This document shows, piece by piece, positions 18,480-29,308 of a DNA stretch of 64,000 nucleotides. The notes under the pieces are model-generated. The model worked only from the letters and a program-made list of their open reading frames with translations, was not told the origin of the DNA and did not search any database. Every line of letters begins with the position of its first letter. Positions within the stretch are counted from its first letter, which is position 1. Source of the stretch: an uncultured Polaribacter sp. (GTDB lineage: Bacteria; Bacteroidota; Bacteroidia; Flavobacteriales; Flavobacteriaceae); assembly GCF_947497695.1 (NCBI RefSeq), contig NZ_CANMHM010000005.1:124001-188000 (forward strand), written 5' to 3'. The position numbers and the translations under genes were made by a program.

Positions 18480-19598
18480 ATGAAATATCAAACACGAAAC
18501 AAAGCATTAGTTTTATTAGCAGATGGAACAATTTTCTACGGTAAATCCGTTGGAATTGAAGGTACATCTACAGGAGAAATCTGTTTTAATACAGGTATGA
18601 CTGGTTACCAAGAAATATTTACGGATCCATCTTATTTTGGTCAGTTAATGGTTGCAACAAATGCTCATATTGGTAATTATGGCGTTAATGATAATGAAGT
18701 AGAGTCTGATGGAATTAAAATATCAGGTTTAATCTGTAGAAACTTTAGCTTTACTCATTCTAGAGTAGATTCTGATGGGAATTTAAAAGATTGGTTTACT
18801 AAACATAATTTGGTAGCTATCTCTGATGTTGACACTAGAGCATTGGTTTCTTATATTAGAGATAATGGAGCAATGAATGCCATTATTTCTACAGATGTAG
18901 ATAATATCGAAGCATTAAAAAAACAATTGGCGGCAGTACCAAGTATGAAAGGTTTAGAATTAGCATCTAAAGTCTCTACTAAAACTCCATATTTAGTTGG
19001 TGATGAAAATGCTGAAATAAAAATTTCTGCCTTAGATATAGGTATTAAAAAGAATATAATAAGAAATTTAGTTAAAAGAGGTGCTTGTGTAAAGGTATTT
19101 CCTTACAATTCTAAATTTGAAGATTTAGCAGCTTTTAATCCTGATGGATATTTTATATCTAATGGACCTGGAGATCCAGAACCTTTAGTAGAAGCCCAAG
19201 AAGTTGCAAAAGAAATTATTAAAAGAGATTTACCATTGTTTGGTATTTGTTTAGGACACCAAGTAATTGCTCTAGCAAATGGAATCTCTACTTACAAAAT
19301 GCACAATGGGCACAGAGGTATCAATCATCCTGTTAAAAACCTTTTAACAGGTAAAGGAGAAATTACTTCACAAAACCATGGTTTTGCAATTAATAGAGAA
19401 GAAACAGAAGCAAATAATAATGTAGAAATTACTCATGTTCATTTAAATGATCATACTGTTGCAGGTATCCGTGTAAAAGATAAAAATACTTTTTCTGTAC
19501 AATATCATCCAGAAGCGAGTCCTGGGCCTCATGATGCTGAGTATTTATTTGACCAATTTATAGAAAATATAAAGGCATCAAAACTAATAATTAAATAA
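18480..19598 (+). CDS. carA: Carbamoyl-phosphate synthase small subunit
   Basis: 372 residues. It hydrolyses glutamine and passes ammonia to CarB for carbamoyl phosphate (pyrimidine and arginine synthesis). The N-terminal CPSase domain is followed by a class I glutamine amidotransferase domain. The catalytic triad is visible: Cys257 in FGICLGHQ, and His343 and Glu345 in QYHPEASPGP. carB is not adjacent; eno follows after a 124-base spacer. Confidence 0.97.
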   Translation: MKYQTRNKALVLLADGTIFYGKSVGIEGTSTGEICFNTGMTGYQEIFTDPSYFGQLMVATNAHIGNYGVNDNEVESDGIKISGLICRNFSFTHSRVDSDGNLKDWFTKHNLVAISDVDTRALVSYIRDNGAMNAIISTDVDNIEALKKQLAAVPSMKGLELASKVSTKTPYLVGDENAEIKISALDIGIKKNIIRNLVKRGACVKVFPYNSKFEDLAAFNPDGYFISNGPGDPEPLVEAQEVAKEIIKRDLPLFGICLGHQVIALANGISTYKMHNGHRGINHPVKNLLTGKGEITSQNHGFAINREETEANNNVEITHVHLNDHTVAGIRVKDKNTFSVQYHPEASPGPHDAEYLFDQFIENIKASKLIIK

Positions 19599-19707
19599 AT
19601 AAGATTGTTAAAGTAACTAGAAAACGTTTTCGTAAGTTACTATTATAAATCAAATTAAAAGCTGCTATAATTTGTAAATTAGCAGTATAAATAAAAGTAT
19701 AAATTAA

Positions 19708-21012
<1,305 letters not shown>

Positions 21013-21033
21013 TTATTATTCGCACAATATTTT

Positions 21034-21064
21034 AGCCTCATAAGAAATTATGAGGCTTTTTTTT
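21034..21064 (+). terminator. Terminator after eno
   Basis: AGCCTCATAA (21034-21043), loop GAAA, TTATGAGGCT (21048-21057), then seven T. Perfect 10-bp stem. Confidence 0.9.
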
Positions 21065-21124
21065 GTTGAATTCGCATTTATATTAATGTTCTCTTAAAAT
21101 ATTTAAATACTATAAGAACTATCG

Positions 21125-21154
21125 TTTTAAATTATTTGAAATTTGCTATCTTCG
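21125..21154 (+). promoter_or_regulatory. Candidate gltA promoter
   Basis: TATCTTCG (21147-21154), one base off the TAnnTTTG element, with TTT in place of TTG 19 bases upstream (21125-21127). It gives a leader of roughly 25 bases before gltA. Confidence 0.4.
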
Positions 21155-21187
21155 TGAAATCTTAAAAACACGATAAAACGTCAATAA

Positions 21188-22474
21188 ATGTCAGATATAG
21201 CTAAGTTACAGATTGGGGACAATTCTTATGAATTTCCTCTTGTAAAAGGAACAGAAAATGAAGTTGCAATTAATATTAAAACCTTAAGAGGAGCAACAAA
21301 TGGAGTAATAACGATAGATCCAGGTTATAAAAATACAGGTTCTTGTGAGAGTGCAATTACTTTTTTAGATGGTGAAAAAGGAATTTTACGTTATAGAGGT
21401 TATTCAATTGAAGAATTAGCAGAAAAAGGTGATTTCTTAGAAGTATCTTATGCCTTAATATTTGGAGATTTACCAACGAAAGAACAATTAGCTAAATTTC
21501 ATTCAGATATTAAAGAACATTCTTTGGTTGATGACGATGTTAGAAAAATATTGGAAGCTTTTCCAAAAACAGCTCATCCAATGGGTGTTCTGTCTTCATT
21601 AACAAGTGCTTTAACTGCATTTAATCCTTCTTCTGTAAACATTGAGTCTAGAGAGGATATGTATCTTGCTATTGTTAGAATTTTAGGGAAATTTCCTGTT
21701 TTAGTAGGTTGGACAATGCGTAAGAAAAAAGGTTTACACCTAAATTATGGTCAAAAATCTTTAGGGTATGTAGAGAACATTATGTATTTAATGTTTAAGC
21801 AACCAAATGAAGAATTTGTAATAAACCCAATAATAAAAAATGCACTTGATAAATTATTAATTTTACATGCAGATCATGAGCAAAATTGTTCTACATCTAC
21901 TGTTAGAATTGTAGGTTCTTCTCATGCAGGTTTATTTGCTTCTCTTTCTGCTGGAATTTCTGCACTTTGGGGACCATTACATGGTGGAGCAAACCAAGCC
22001 GTTTTAGAAATGTTAGAAGCAATTAAAGAAGATGGAGGAGATACCAAAAAATACATGGCAAAGGCTAAAGATAAAAATGATCCTTTCCGTTTAATGGGCT
22101 TTGGTCATAGAGTTTATAAAAACTTTGATCCTAGAGCTACCATTATCAAAAAAGCAGCAGATGATCTTTTAAATACTTTAGGCGTTAATGATCCTATTTT
22201 AGAAATTGCAAGAGGGTTAGAACAAGAGGCTTTAAATGATCCTTATTTTGTTGATAGAAAATTATACCCAAATGTAGATTTTTATTCAGGAATTATTTAT
22301 AGAGCTATGGGTATTCCTGTAGAAATGTTTACAGTAATGTTTGCATTAGGTCGTTTACCTGGTTGGATAGCACAGTGGAAAGAAATGAGGTTAAACAAAG
22401 AGCCTATAGGTAGACCTCGTCAGATTTATACAGGAGAAAACTTAAGATCTTTTGTAGAAATTGAAAAAAGATAA
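21188..22474 (+). CDS. gltA: Citrate synthase
   Basis: 428 residues, of the hexameric, NADH-sensitive type judged by length. Condenses acetyl-CoA with oxaloacetate. The active-site segments LHADHEQNCSTSTVR, WGPLHGGANQAV and MGFGHRVYKNFDPRA carry the conserved histidines. A single-gene unit with its own terminator. Confidence 0.97.
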   Translation: MSDIAKLQIGDNSYEFPLVKGTENEVAINIKTLRGATNGVITIDPGYKNTGSCESAITFLDGEKGILRYRGYSIEELAEKGDFLEVSYALIFGDLPTKEQLAKFHSDIKEHSLVDDDVRKILEAFPKTAHPMGVLSSLTSALTAFNPSSVNIESREDMYLAIVRILGKFPVLVGWTMRKKKGLHLNYGQKSLGYVENIMYLMFKQPNEEFVINPIIKNALDKLLILHADHEQNCSTSTVRIVGSSHAGLFASLSAGISALWGPLHGGANQAVLEMLEAIKEDGGDTKKYMAKAKDKNDPFRLMGFGHRVYKNFDPRATIIKKAADDLLNTLGVNDPILEIARGLEQEALNDPYFVDRKLYPNVDFYSGIIYRAMGIPVEMFTVMFALGRLPGWIAQWKEMRLNKEPIGRPRQIYTGENLRSFVEIEKR

Positions 22475-22491
22475 ATTTTATTTCATTTACA

Positions 22492-22523
22492 AAAAAAGCT
22501 TCATATTTTTATGAAGCTTTTTT
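22492..22523. terminator. Bidirectional terminator between gltA and a convergent gene
   Basis: AAAAAAGCTTCATA, loop TTTT, TATGAAGCTTTTTT: an A-tract on one side and a T-tract on the other, so it can serve gltA on the + strand and the DUF4369 lipoprotein on the - strand. Confidence 0.8.
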
Positions 22524-22580
22524 GTTTTTGTGAAATAATTAATTTTAAATACGATATTTATCTATTTAAATACCAGTAGA

Positions 22581-23285
22581 CTATTTTAACTCAGCCGCTT
22601 TAATATCATTAAGATACTCTTGGAAACGTTTTCCATAAACAGATTTTTTAACTTTTTCTGTTAATGAATTATTCACAGTATCTAACATTTTTAAGCTTGC
22701 ATCATACATTTCCGTAAGTGCTAAATAAGGAGCTACTTCTAAATTTGAGTTTTTAATTGCAAAATTTGTAGTAAATAAAACCCTCCTTTTAGCCAAACTT
22801 TTATATTCGTTTTCTAATTGAGTAACCAATGCCTGGTTGTTTTCTCTTTTTGCATCAAAATCTTTTTTTATAAAATCTAAACGTTGCCCTTGAAACTTTT
22901 TTTCAACAATATTATATTCATCTAATACTTCTTGATTTTTAGATCCTGTAATTTTGGGGTTAAAGCCAAATTCTTCTAATTTATCATGAATAGTAATAGT
23001 ACCTTTTTCTCCAAAAAATAAAATACTATTGGTTTTTGTATTTCCATCTAAAGTTAAAAAATATAAAACAGGTGAGGTAACATTATCAGTTAACGAAAAA
23101 GTTTCTTGGCCTAATATTTTTACAGAATCTACAGATATTAAAAGTGTATCTTTCATTTTCTGTAGGTATAAAGTTCCTTTTTTTAAACCTTTGATATTTC
23201 CCTGAACAATCATATTCCCTTCTTTTTCTGAAGAACATGAAATTATTAAAATTGATAAGGCTAAAAGAGTAATAATTTTATTCAT
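22581..23285 (-). CDS. DUF4369-type lipoprotein
   Basis: 234 residues from the ATG at 23285; the longer start at 23306 would put seven residues ahead of a good lipoprotein signal. The signal is MNKIITLLAL followed by a lipobox ending ISC (Cys17). The next segment (VQGNIKGLKKGTLYLQKMKD ... VDSVKILGQETF) matches the DUF4369 pattern often found at the N terminus of Bacteroidetes thiol-disulfide proteins. No CxxC or thioredoxin domain follows, so this is a stand-alone version. It lies 37 bases downstream of the DUF819 gene, probably in the same unit. Confidence 0.7.
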   Translation of the reverse strand: MNKIITLLALSILIISCSSEKEGNMIVQGNIKGLKKGTLYLQKMKDTLLISVDSVKILGQETFSLTDNVTSPVLYFLTLDGNTKTNSILFFGEKGTITIHDKLEEFGFNPKITGSKNQEVLDEYNIVEKKFQGQRLDFIKKDFDAKRENNQALVTQLENEYKSLAKRRVLFTTNFAIKNSNLEVAPYLALTEMYDASLKMLDTVNNSLTEKVKKSVYGKRFQEYLNDIKAAELK

Positions 23286-23322
23286 AATATAAATTTTCGA
23301 CTGCAAATATCTTCATTTTTAT

Positions 23323-24630
23323 TTAAAACGTTGCTGATAATTCCATTAAAATAGTACATAAAATTGCACCAATGGTTCCAATAGCATAACCAAAAACAGC
23401 TAATAAAACTCCTACGCTAGCTAATGAAGGATGAAAAGCTTGGGCAACAATAGGGGCAGAGGCAGCACCACCAACATTTGCTTGACTACCAACTGCTAAA
23501 AAGAAATAAGGAGCTTTTATTAGTTTTGCAACTAAAATAAGTAAACCTGCATGTATTGCCATCCAAACTGCTCCAATAGCAATTAATCCTAGGTTATCAA
23601 AAATCATTGTTAAATCCATTTTCATACCAATAGTTGCTACTAGAATGTACATAAAAATGCTCCCAATTTTACTTGCACCTGCACCTTCGTAATTTTTAGC
23701 TTTTGTAAAAGATAAAATAATAGCAATTATTGTAGAAATACTTATTAACCAGAAAAATTTTGAACTTAAAAAAGAAAAAATATTTTGCCAAGTTTGTGAT
23801 GAAATTGAAGTAACAAAACTCGAAAAGAAATCACTAAAATATTTTGACATAAAATGACTAAAACCTACTGTTACAAAACCAATAGCAAGAATCATCATTA
23901 AGTCTGTAATAGAGGGATTTCTTTTAACTTTTTGAGTATAAGTAGATACTTTTTCTTTTAACTGCTCTATTGCTAAAGTATCTGCACCTAACCATTTGTC
24001 TATTTTATTTTTTTTACCAATCCCAATTAATAAAATAGCCATCCAAATATTAGCTATTACAATGTCAACAAAAACCATTCCTCCATATTGTGTAGGATTG
24101 TATTTGTATATTTCTAGCATTGCAGTTTGATTAGCTCCACCACCAATCCAACTCCCTGCTAAGGTAGATAAGCCTCTCCAGACAGCATTAAAATCTGAAC
24201 CTCCAACTGTTTCTGGAGAGAAGATAGAAATCAATAAAATAGCTAATGGGCCTCCAATAATAATGCCAATTGTACCTGTAAAAAACATAATTAATGCTTT
24301 TGAACCTAAATTAAAAATGGCTTTTAAGTTGATGCTTAAAGTCATTAAAACCAGTGCTGCAGGCAATAAAAATCTGCTAGAAATATAATATAATTGAGAT
24401 TTTTCTTTAACAATTTCCCCAATAGCATTTAGTGTTTCCCATTCTGGGGATATAATTCCTAAAGTTGTAAATAAAGCAGGAATAAAATAAGCCATAAATA
24501 ATCCAGGAACAATTTTATAGAATTTTTGCCAAAAGCCACTCGTTTTGCTTTCTGTGTAAAAAACAAAGCCTAGTGATAACATTAAAAGACCAAAAACGAT
24601 TGCATCGTTAGTGAAAATTGGAGCAGACAT
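23323..24630 (-). CDS. DUF819 family integral membrane protein
   Basis: 435 residues with ten or more hydrophobic segments. The repeated glycine-rich motifs GSWIGGGANQTAML (centre) and GSQANVGGAASAPIVAQAF (near the C terminus) are characteristic of the DUF819 (YjcL) family. Substrate is unknown. It lies upstream of the DUF4369 lipoprotein on the same strand. The 214-base spacer to the divergent TlpA-like gene (24631-24844) shows nothing clear. Confidence 0.8.
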   Translation of the reverse strand: MSAPIFTNDAIVFGLLMLSLGFVFYTESKTSGFWQKFYKIVPGLFMAYFIPALFTTLGIISPEWETLNAIGEIVKEKSQLYYISSRFLLPAALVLMTLSINLKAIFNLGSKALIMFFTGTIGIIIGGPLAILLISIFSPETVGGSDFNAVWRGLSTLAGSWIGGGANQTAMLEIYKYNPTQYGGMVFVDIVIANIWMAILLIGIGKKNKIDKWLGADTLAIEQLKEKVSTYTQKVKRNPSITDLMMILAIGFVTVGFSHFMSKYFSDFFSSFVTSISSQTWQNIFSFLSSKFFWLISISTIIAIILSFTKAKNYEGAGASKIGSIFMYILVATIGMKMDLTMIFDNLGLIAIGAVWMAIHAGLLILVAKLIKAPYFFLAVGSQANVGGAASAPIVAQAFHPSLASVGVLLAVFGYAIGTIGAILCTILMELSATF

Positions 24631-24844
24631 TTTTATTTTTTTTAGTTAAATTTTGTGTAGTCCTATTATAATGCTAATGTAATTTTTTTTAACTACAATG
24701 TATTTATCAAACTATAGATGTTTAAAATTATTTTGATTATTAATTGTAAACTTTAAAAATAGTTTGCAAATTATTTTAAGAACTTTTTAGTTAACTATTA
24801 GTTAATTGTTTTTTAGTGAGATATCTTATTTGTAAATTTATAAA

Positions 24845-25357
24845 ATGATAAAAAAATATTTTTACTCTTTATTATTTGTATTCTTATTGTTTTCATGTAA
24901 AAAGGCAAAAAAAGCCATAGTTTCTAAACAAATAACAATAGTAAAGTCATACAATTATAATGAATTAAAGCCTTTATTAGAAAAAGAAGACAATAAAACA
25001 TATATTGTTAATTTTTGGGCAACTTGGTGTGCACCTTGTGTAAAAGAATTGCCTGCTTTTGAAAAATTAAACAAAGAATATGCATCTAAAAATGTAGAAG
25101 TTATTTTGGTAAGTTTAGATTTTCCAAAACAAGTAGATAAAAGATTAATTCCTTTTATCAATAAAAAGAAGTTACAGTCTAAAGTTATTTTATTAGATGA
25201 TATAAACGAAAATATTTGGATAAAAGCAATAGATTCAACTTGGTCTGGAGCTATACCAGCAACTTTAATTTATAACAAAAATAATAGAAAATTTTACGAA
25301 CAATCTTTTGATTATGAACAATTAGAGGCTGAGTTACAAACGTTTTTGAAAATTTAA
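24845..25357 (+). CDS. TlpA-like thioredoxin-fold lipoprotein
   Basis: 170 residues. Lipobox ending FSC (Cys18), then a thioredoxin domain with the classical redox motif WCAPC (Cys62, Cys65) and a cis-proline loop (SGAIPATLIYN). Likely anchored in the envelope and used to reduce or exchange disulfides. It is 10 bases from the next redoxin gene, so the two should be co-transcribed. The precise client is unknown. Confidence 0.85.
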   Translation: MIKKYFYSLLFVFLLFSCKKAKKAIVSKQITIVKSYNYNELKPLLEKEDNKTYIVNFWATWCAPCVKELPAFEKLNKEYASKNVEVILVSLDFPKQVDKRLIPFINKKKLQSKVILLDDINENIWIKAIDSTWSGAIPATLIYNKNNRKFYEQSFDYEQLEAELQTFLKI

Positions 25358-25367
25358 ATAATACAAT

Positions 25368-25973
25368 ATGAAATTTACCAAATCTATTTTAGTGCTATTT
25401 GTTTTTTTAATAGCAAGTGCATTTACAACAAAAACAAATAAAGGTTATCAAATTGGTGATACTATAGAAGATTTTAAATTAAAAAATATTGATGATAAAC
25501 AGGTTTCTTTATCAGATTACAAAGATGCTAAAGGATTTGTAATTGTATTTACCTGTAATCATTGTCCATATTCTATTGCTTATGAAGATCGATTAATTGC
25601 TATCGACCAAAAATATAAAAAGTTAGGATACCCTGTAATTGCAATCAATCCTAATGATCCAGAAGTATCTAAAGGAGATAGTTTTGAAGCGATGCAAGTG
25701 CGTGCTTCAGAAAAAGGATTTACGTTTCCTTATTTATTTGATGAAGGACAAAAAACGTATCCAAAATTTGGAGCTACAAAAACACCACATGTATTTATTG
25801 TTAGTAAACAAAATATGAGCGTTGAATATATTGGTGCAATTGATAATAGTTCTAGAAACCCAGATAATGTTTCAGAAAAATATGTAGAAGATGCTATTAA
25901 CTCTTTATTAGCAGGGAAAAAGCCAACTAAAACAACTACAAAAGCAATTGGTTGTTCTATTAAAAAATTATAA
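25368..25973 (+). CDS. Exported AhpC/TSA-type thioredoxin-like protein
   Basis: 201 residues. N-terminal signal-like segment (ILVLFVFLIASAFT) then a redoxin domain of the AhpC/TSA class (GDTIEDFKLKNIDDKQVSLSDY). The active-site motif is TCNHCPYS (Cys63, Cys66) and TKTPHVFIV is the cis-proline loop. CNHCP is the form seen in a widespread family of secreted redoxins of unsettled role. A free cysteine lies near the C terminus (IGCSIKKL). The following 273 bases (25974-26246) show no gene or clear signal. Confidence 0.85.
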   Translation: MKFTKSILVLFVFLIASAFTTKTNKGYQIGDTIEDFKLKNIDDKQVSLSDYKDAKGFVIVFTCNHCPYSIAYEDRLIAIDQKYKKLGYPVIAINPNDPEVSKGDSFEAMQVRASEKGFTFPYLFDEGQKTYPKFGATKTPHVFIVSKQNMSVEYIGAIDNSSRNPDNVSEKYVEDAINSLLAGKKPTKTTTKAIGCSIKKL

Positions 25974-26246
25974 AAAATAGATTTATATATTAATAGAGCT
26001 TAATTTATAAGTATTTAAAACTCCAAAGTAAAATTTGTAGTTTTTTGCTATAAAAACTTTAAGCATAATATTTATTTATACTATTAGGAAAAAATACTAC
26101 TGCTAATTTTAGTTAGTGGTTCGGTTTAAAATGATAGCATTTTTTTAAGAAGTATTAGTTTTATATAGGTTTGTGGAAAAATATACTTTTTTTATTCTAT
26201 TTTAGTTACTTTTAAATTGAATACCTTATAAAATCTAAATTTAAAA

Positions 26247-26702
26247 ATGAAATTCACTCCCAGAAAAGTTAATTTTTTTAACCTGTTAAAATTACCTTTA
26301 GCTTATTTAGGAGGAGTAAGGGTATGTTTAATTTCAGATAAAGAGGTGGTAGTTTCTATAAAACATAAATGGTTAAATCAAAACCCATTTAAAAGTATGT
26401 TTTGGGCTGCACAAGGTATGGCAGCAGAAATGCCAACTGGTGTTTTAATTATGAAAGCAATAGATAATTCTGAACGAAAATTTTCTATGTTAGTTACCAA
26501 GCAAGAAGCTGAGTTTTTTAAAAAAGCAACTGGCAAAATTACATTTTCTTGTAAAGGAGGTGATGAAATAAGGGAAGCCATACAAAAGTCAATTAAAACT
26601 GGTGAAGGACAAATTATTATATTAACATCCGAAGGAAAAAATCAAGAAGGTGTTTTAGTTTCTATGTTTAAATTTCATTGGAGCCTAAAAGTAAAATTCT
26701 AA
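26247..26702 (+). CDS. DUF4442 hotdog-fold protein
   Basis: 151 residues, no signal peptide. NPFKSMFWAAQGMAAEMPTG in the first half and the beta-rich second half fit the DUF4442 family, hotdog-fold proteins related to acyl-CoA thioesterases. No experimental function can be assigned. It is a stand-alone gene on the + strand. Confidence 0.7.
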   Translation: MKFTPRKVNFFNLLKLPLAYLGGVRVCLISDKEVVVSIKHKWLNQNPFKSMFWAAQGMAAEMPTGVLIMKAIDNSERKFSMLVTKQEAEFFKKATGKITFSCKGGDEIREAIQKSIKTGEGQIIILTSEGKNQEGVLVSMFKFHWSLKVKF

Positions 26703-26849
26703 TTATTTTTTCTTTTGATAAAGTTTTGGTCTTTCTTCCTTATAATCGCAATCTTGAAAAATGCCACAAGAAACATTTGTACGAGCTAGTGATTTTGTTA
26801 CCTCAAATTTCTTATAAAAAGCTTCAATTTCTGGTGTTAAATACTTCAT
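26703..26849 (-). CDS. Small hypothetical protein, 48 residues
   Basis: A leftward ORF starts at an ATG (26849) and ends with TAA (26703-26705), right at the end of the DUF4442 gene. The protein begins MKYLTPEIEAFYKKFEV and contains SCGIFQDCDYKEERPKLYQ, with two cysteines six residues apart. Composition and codon use look like real coding sequence for this genome, and the gap it fills is otherwise empty. No family is recognised. Confidence 0.5.
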   Translation of the reverse strand: MKYLTPEIEAFYKKFEVTKSLARTNVSCGIFQDCDYKEERPKLYQKKK

Positions 26850-26972
26850 AATCTTTTTTATTATTAGTAGCTAATTTATTCTTTTTCTTACATTTTTTAA
26901 TTTTAAAGTTAAAAAAAATATTTTTAGTATTCTAAATCTCATAAAAATGAGTCTTAAAAATTAAAATAAAAA

Positions 26973-29084
26973 CTAATTCTCTATTAGTTTTAAAGTCTCT
27001 TTTATTGTTTTAACGGGCAATCTACAAGTATTATTTACACAAACATATAAGTAAGTTTCATCAGTTATAAACCTGTTTTCTAAAAGAGGTAAATTAGATG
27101 CTTTATTACTTATTGAAATTAAAATATTAGGCAAATATTTTTTTTGAAGTGCTACTCTTTTTTCTTGTGCTTTTTTTCCTACAATAACAACCTCATAATA
27201 TTTGTCGGTATAATTCATCATAAAATCTAACCAATTAGCATAGTAACTAGCATTGTCTGTTATTTTTGGTTTGATGTTATTTAGCATTGCAGTTGCTTTT
27301 TCTTTGTAGCTGTTGTTGCTTAAGTGATGAGAAAGAGCAAATAAATTTTTAGCCATAATAGAATTGCTAGAAGCAATAACGTTATCTTGATATTCTATTA
27401 TTTTTGAAGCTAAATCAGTATCTTCTTTAGAAGAAAAAAAGAACATTTTAGAGGTTTCATCATAAAAATTAGTCATTGTGTATTTAACTAAATCATTAGC
27501 TTTTTCTAGCCAAATTTTGTCAGACGTAACTTCATGAAGCTTTATAAAAGCCTGAGCAGTTGCAGCATAATCCTCTAAAAATCCATTTATTGTCGTTTTT
27601 CCATTTTTATAATTATGGTATAATTTTCCTTCTTTTGATAAAAGATTATTTACTATAAAGTTAGCAGTTTTTAAAGCAATATCTAAATGTTCTTTTTGAT
27701 TAAAAGCACTGTAAGCATCTACATATCCAAGAATCATTAATGCATTCCAAGAAGTAAGACTTTTATCGTCTAACCTTGGTTTTTTACGATTTTTTTGAAC
27801 TTTTTTTAGTTGTTTTTTCCAGTCGTTTTTAATATTATCTAATTGGTTTAGAGATAAATGATGCTTGTTAGAAAAAGAAACATCATCAATAGTTTTTATC
27901 AAAACATATTTATCATCTTCCCAATAGCCAAAGTCATTGATGTTGTAATATTTAGAAAATAAATCAAAATTAGTAGTAATGATACTTTTCAACTCTTCTT
28001 TTGTCCAAGTATAATAAGCCCCTTCCTCTAAAACATTTTTAGGCGTATAACTATCTGCATCTAAAGAAGAGTAGAACATTCCTTCTGCTGAGGTTAAATC
28101 GTTTTTTACAAATTCTAATGTCTCTAAAACAATATTTTTGTAAATTTTATTTTTAGTAAGTTGGTATGCTTTTGCATAAAGGCTTACAAGTTGGGCATTG
28201 TCATAAAGCATTTTTTCAAAATGAGGAACATGCCATTTTTTATCTGTTGAATATCTAGAAAAACCTCCATTAACCTGATCAAAAATACCACCAAAAGCCA
28301 TTTTATTTAACGTTTTTTCTACAGAATTTAAAAGTTTTTTGTCTTTATTTTGATGTGCATATCTAAGTAAAAATTGATAATTATTAGGCATCATAAATTT
28401 TGGAGCACCTTTTTTTCCACCAAAAGAATTGTCAAATAAAGAGCTCCATTTTTTTACTTCATTACTCAAAAACAATTTGGTAAAATCTGCTTTTTCAGTA
28501 TTTAATTGTATTAAATCTAAGCCTTTTACACCTTTTTCTAATTCATCTGCAAAGGCGTAAAAACTTTCAGGTTTATTTTTATAGTTTTCTGTAATTTGGA
28601 CTAAAACTTTTTGCCATTGTTTTTTTGTAAAATAGGTACCTCCCCAAATAGGTCTTCCATCAGGTAAAGCAATTACATTTAATGGCCAACCACCATTTCC
28701 TGTCATTAATTGTACGGCTTTCATGTACACCTTGTCTACATCTGGTCTTTCTTCTCTATCAACTTTAATATTTACAAAGTTTTTATTCATGGTTTTAGCA
28801 ACCAAGGAGTCTTCAAAACTTTCTTTTTCCATTACATGACACCAATGGCAAGCTGCATAACCTATACTAATAATAATTAATTTTTTATCCTTTTTGGCTT
28901 CAGCAAGTGTGGTATCATTCCAAGCTTTCCAATTTACAGGGTTGTGAGCATGTTGCAAAAGATAAGGGCTTGTTTCCTTAACCAAATCATTTGTGAATTC
29001 ATGTTGATTTTTAGTACTATTGTTACAGCTAAAAATAATTATACACAATATTGTAATAAAAAATGAGGGTTTAAATACGTTCAC
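26973..29084 (-). CDS. DUF255 (YyaL-type) thioredoxin-domain lipoprotein
   Basis: 703 residues. Lipoprotein signal ending FSC (Cys20). The front carries a thioredoxin-like DUF255 domain (SPYLLQHAHNPVNWKAW near residue 39) with the motif ACHWCHVM (Cys79, Cys82). The remainder is an (alpha/alpha)6-barrel-like region with GGWPLNVIALPDGRPIWGGTY, HVPHFEKMLYDNAQL and LTSWNALMILGY. Homologues (YyaL, human SPATA20) have no firmly known reaction. The lipid anchor suggests a periplasmic-side role. Confidence 0.9.
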   Translation of the reverse strand: MNVFKPSFFITILCIIIFSCNNSTKNQHEFTNDLVKETSPYLLQHAHNPVNWKAWNDTTLAEAKKDKKLIIISIGYAACHWCHVMEKESFEDSLVAKTMNKNFVNIKVDREERPDVDKVYMKAVQLMTGNGGWPLNVIALPDGRPIWGGTYFTKKQWQKVLVQITENYKNKPESFYAFADELEKGVKGLDLIQLNTEKADFTKLFLSNEVKKWSSLFDNSFGGKKGAPKFMMPNNYQFLLRYAHQNKDKKLLNSVEKTLNKMAFGGIFDQVNGGFSRYSTDKKWHVPHFEKMLYDNAQLVSLYAKAYQLTKNKIYKNIVLETLEFVKNDLTSAEGMFYSSLDADSYTPKNVLEEGAYYTWTKEELKSIITTNFDLFSKYYNINDFGYWEDDKYVLIKTIDDVSFSNKHHLSLNQLDNIKNDWKKQLKKVQKNRKKPRLDDKSLTSWNALMILGYVDAYSAFNQKEHLDIALKTANFIVNNLLSKEGKLYHNYKNGKTTINGFLEDYAATAQAFIKLHEVTSDKIWLEKANDLVKYTMTNFYDETSKMFFFSSKEDTDLASKIIEYQDNVIASSNSIMAKNLFALSHHLSNNSYKEKATAMLNNIKPKITDNASYYANWLDFMMNYTDKYYEVVIVGKKAQEKRVALQKKYLPNILISISNKASNLPLLENRFITDETYLYVCVNNTCRLPVKTIKETLKLIEN

Positions 29085-29275
29085 TAAAATTAGTTTTATG
29101 TTCGGGTTATTATTTTAAATATAGGTGTTTGTAAATTTAATGAATTTTAAGTTGAGTGTTTATCAATATAGGTTTAATATAAAAGCATCTTTTTTCTTAG
29201 AAATAAAAATAATCGCTCTAAATAAAGTTATTGTTTTTTTTTTGTAAAAATTCTTAAGTATTTTTTATTTGGTAT

Positions 29276-29292
29276 TATTTTTGATATTTTTG
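29276..29292 (+). promoter_or_regulatory. Two overlapping -7 elements before a thioredoxin gene
   Basis: TATTTTTG occurs at 29276-29283 and again at 29285-29292. For the first, TTA lies 19 bases upstream (29254-29256); for the second, TTT does (29263-29265). The ATG follows at 29309. Confidence 0.4.
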
Positions 29293-29308
29293 AGAAAACT
29301 AAACCCCC

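Noticed and set aside
19613..19690. Palindrome and second hairpin before eno, considered as terminator plus promoter
   Set aside because: No T tail after either stem, and the TATAATTTG there has the wrong spacing for TAnnTTTG; left as a note in the eno entry.
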